Source of the DNA: Tetramitus jugosus
Lineage: Eukaryota > Heterolobosea > Eutetramitea > Acrasida > Vahlkampfiidae
Direction: 5' to 3'
Length of the DNA: 64,000 nucleotides
Assembly: GCA_937625935.1 (NCBI GenBank)
Contig: CALMHQ010000001.1
Coordinates: 39,802-103,801, forward strand
This document shows, piece after piece, positions 61,700 to 64,000 of this stretch. Below the pieces are notes generated by a model, which was not told the origin of the DNA, searched no databases, and saw only the letters and a list, made by a program, of their open reading frames with translations. Positions within the stretch are counted from its first letter, which is position 1. Every line of letters starts with the position of its first letter. Position numbers and translations under genes: made by a program.

Positions 61700-64000
61700 G
61701 AGCATATGTGCGCCAATCTAATCAAACTAACAACATACAACATTATTAAATAAACAAGCATCGCAAGCAGTTCGGCTCTACGACACAAAATGGTACACTG
61801 TCTGCCTTGGAGGTGTGCCCAAGACCAACATCAATTGTGGCACAAAAGTCATACCTGCGCCAATCTGATCCAATGCATAATATCAACACTATTGAATAAA
61901 GACACAACACAAGCAGCTTGGCGCTACGGCACTCCTACTCTAGTCTCGCGCCTTTGTAGGTCTGCCTAAAAGCAACATGACTTGTGGCACAAAAGCCATG
62001 CCTGAACCAATCTAATCAAACGCACAACATACAACACTATTGAATAAACAAGCAGCGCAAGCAGGACAGCTCTATGACACTTGCTCAGAAATTGCTCTGA
62101 TCACTAGCGATAAGTGTACCAAGGTGATGAAGCATTGTCCATCTGACTTCGACTGAGGCTTACTTAATGGCTTGTCTAAGAACAAGGGCAAGAGGAAGCA
62201 TACACAGGCCAACTAAATGAAACGCACAACATACAACTCTATTAGATAAACAAGCAGCGCAAGCAGAAAAGATAAAAGACACTGGTAACTTTAGGGCCGC
62301 GACTGGCGCAAAGTCAGACCACTGGAGCATATGTGCGCCAATCTAATCAAACTAACAACATACAACATTATTAAATAAACAAGCATCGCAAGCAGTTCGG
62401 CTCTACGACACAAAATGGTACACTGTCTGCCTTGGAGGTGTGCCCAAGACCAACATCAATTGTGGCACAAAAGTCATACCTGCGCCAATCTGATCCAATG
62501 CATAATATCAACACTATTGAATAAAGACACAACACAAGCAGCTTGGCGCTACGGCACTCCTACTCTAGTCTCGCGCCTTTGTAGGTCTGCCTAAAAGCAA
62601 CATGACTTGTGGCACAAAAGCCATGCCTGAACCAATCTAATCAAACGCACAACATACAACACTATTGAATAAACAAGCAGCGCAAGCAGGACAGCTCTAT
62701 GACACTTGCTCAGAAATTGCTCTGATCACTAGCGATAAGTGTACCAAGGTGATGAAGCATTGTCCATCTGACTTCGACTGAGGCTTACTTAATGGCTTGT
62801 CTAAGAACAAGGGCAAGAGGAAGCATACACAGGCCAACTAAATGAAACGCACAACATACAACTCTATTAGATAAACAAGCAGCGCAAGCAGAAAAGATAA
62901 AAGACACTGGTAACTTTAGGGCCGCGACTGGCGCAAAGTCAGACCACTGGAGCATATGTGCGCCAATCTAATCAAACTAACAACATACAACATTATTAAA
63001 TAAACAAGCATCGCAAGCAGTTCGGCTCTACGACACAAAATGGTACACTGTCTGCCTTGGAGGTGTGCCCAAGACCAACATCAATTGTGGCACAAAAGTC
63101 ATACCTGCGCCAATCTGATCCAATGCATAATATCAACACTATTGAATAAAGACACAACACAAGCAGCTTGGCGCTACGGCACTCCTACTCTAGTCTCGCG
63201 CCTTTGTAGGTCTGCCTAAAAGCAACATGACTTGTGGCACAAAAGCCATGCCTGAACCAATCTAATCAAACGCACAACATACAACACTATTGAATAAACA
63301 AGCAGCGCAAGCAGGACAGCTCTATGACACTTGCTCAGAAATTGCTCTGATCACTAGCGATAAGTGTACCAAGGTGATGAAGCATTGTCCATCTGACTTC
63401 GACTGAGGCTTACTTAATGGCTTGTCTAAGAACAAGGGCAAGAGGAAGCATACACAGGCCAACTAAATGAAACGCACAACATACAACTCTATTAGATAAA
63501 CAAGCAGCGCAAGCAGAAAAGATAAAAGACACTGGTAACTTTAGGGCCGCGACTGGCGCAAAGTCAGACCACTGGAGCATATGTGCGCCAATCTAATCAA
63601 ACTAACAACATACAACATTATTAAATAAACAAGCATCGCAAGCAGTTCGGCTCTACGACACAAAATGGTACACTGTCTGCCTTGGAGGTGTGCCCAAGAC
63701 CAACATCAATTGTGGCACAAAAGTCATACCTGCGCCAATCTGATCCAATGCATAATATCAACACTATTGAATAAAGACACAACACAAGCAGCTTGGCGCT
63801 ACGGCACTCCTACTCTAGTCTCGCGCCTTTGTAGGTCTGCCTAAAAGCAACATGACTTGTGGCACAAAAGCCATGCCTGAACCAATCTAATCAAACGCAC
63901 AACATACAACACTATTGAATAAACAAGCAGCGCAAGCAGGACAGCTCTATGACACTTGCTCAGAAATTGCTCTGATCACTAGCGATAAGTGTACCAAGGT
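61700..64000 (-). repeat. 625-bp tandem array, inverted, cut by the window edge
   Basis: The start of the array leading toward the next inverted rRNA cistron. About 3.7 units are visible. The true copy number is unknown because the window ends here. Confidence 0.93.

Noticed and set aside
1-64000. Telomere repeats or a linear palindrome end
   Set aside because: No short G-rich tandem repeats were seen, and all centres continue into further rDNA on both sides.
1-64000. 5S rRNA gene linked to the cistron
   Set aside because: No sequence resembling 5S internal control regions was recognised in the spacers. A covariance-model search would be decisive.

Overview
The window is almost entirely a non-coding, rRNA-bearing replicon built from nested inverted repeats. 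It carries three copies of a eukaryotic rRNA cistron (18S-ITS1-5.8S-ITS2-28S): one on + (4709-11085), one on - (21492-27868) and one on + (47657-54033). No convincing protein gene, tRNA, 5S rRNA or telomere-like repeat was found. The open frames present are short, lie in rRNA or repeats, and recur only because the DNA itself is repeated. The rRNAs are eukaryotic (separate 5.8S, eukaryotic 18S 5' and 3' ends, minimal ~3.7 kb 28S). The layout suggests a microbial eukaryote with amplified extrachromosomal rDNA. I could not assign a lineage by eye. Circular rDNA is known in Entamoeba, Naegleria and Euglena, and palindromic rDNA in Tetrahymena, Physarum and Dictyostelium.

Layout: there are two kinds of symmetry centre. 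Type 1 centres (C1 near 15351, C1' near 60176) lie downstream of the 28S genes. The type 2 centre (C2 near 37763) lies between divergent upstream regions. Going from C2 toward C1' the order is: a 146-bp tandem array (14 units); an arm of interspersed repeats; a polypurine tract and an orphan copy of the rRNA upstream promoter block; an array of seven ~43-bp iteron-like repeats; two 286-bp direct repeats; a region of weak open frames; an upstream spacer with diverged sub-repeats; a palindromic module (C3); the polypurine tract; the promoter block; 18S-5.8S-28S; a 625-bp repeat array; the C1' arm; and the C1' spacer. The same half-unit is mirrored to the left of C2.

The simplest reading is one circle of about 44.8 kb (C1 to C1' is ~44,825 bp) holding two opposed rRNA cistrons, traversed about 1.4 times in the window. 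Positions 1-11370 and 42948-54318 are the same sequence apart from one homopolymer base that I noticed. The two passes differ in three informative ways: 3.93 versus 6.93 copies of the 625-bp repeat, opposite orientation of the 215-bp asymmetric spacer at C1 and C1', and a few single-base indels. The flipped spacer is what inversion by recombination between inverted repeats would produce.

Functional reading (inference): the rRNA genes are the cargo. The sequence between them holds candidate replication and maintenance signals: iterons, an orphan promoter block, perfect 27-bp-stem hairpins, and a palindromic module repeated at C1, C2 and C3 with a growing amount of central DNA.
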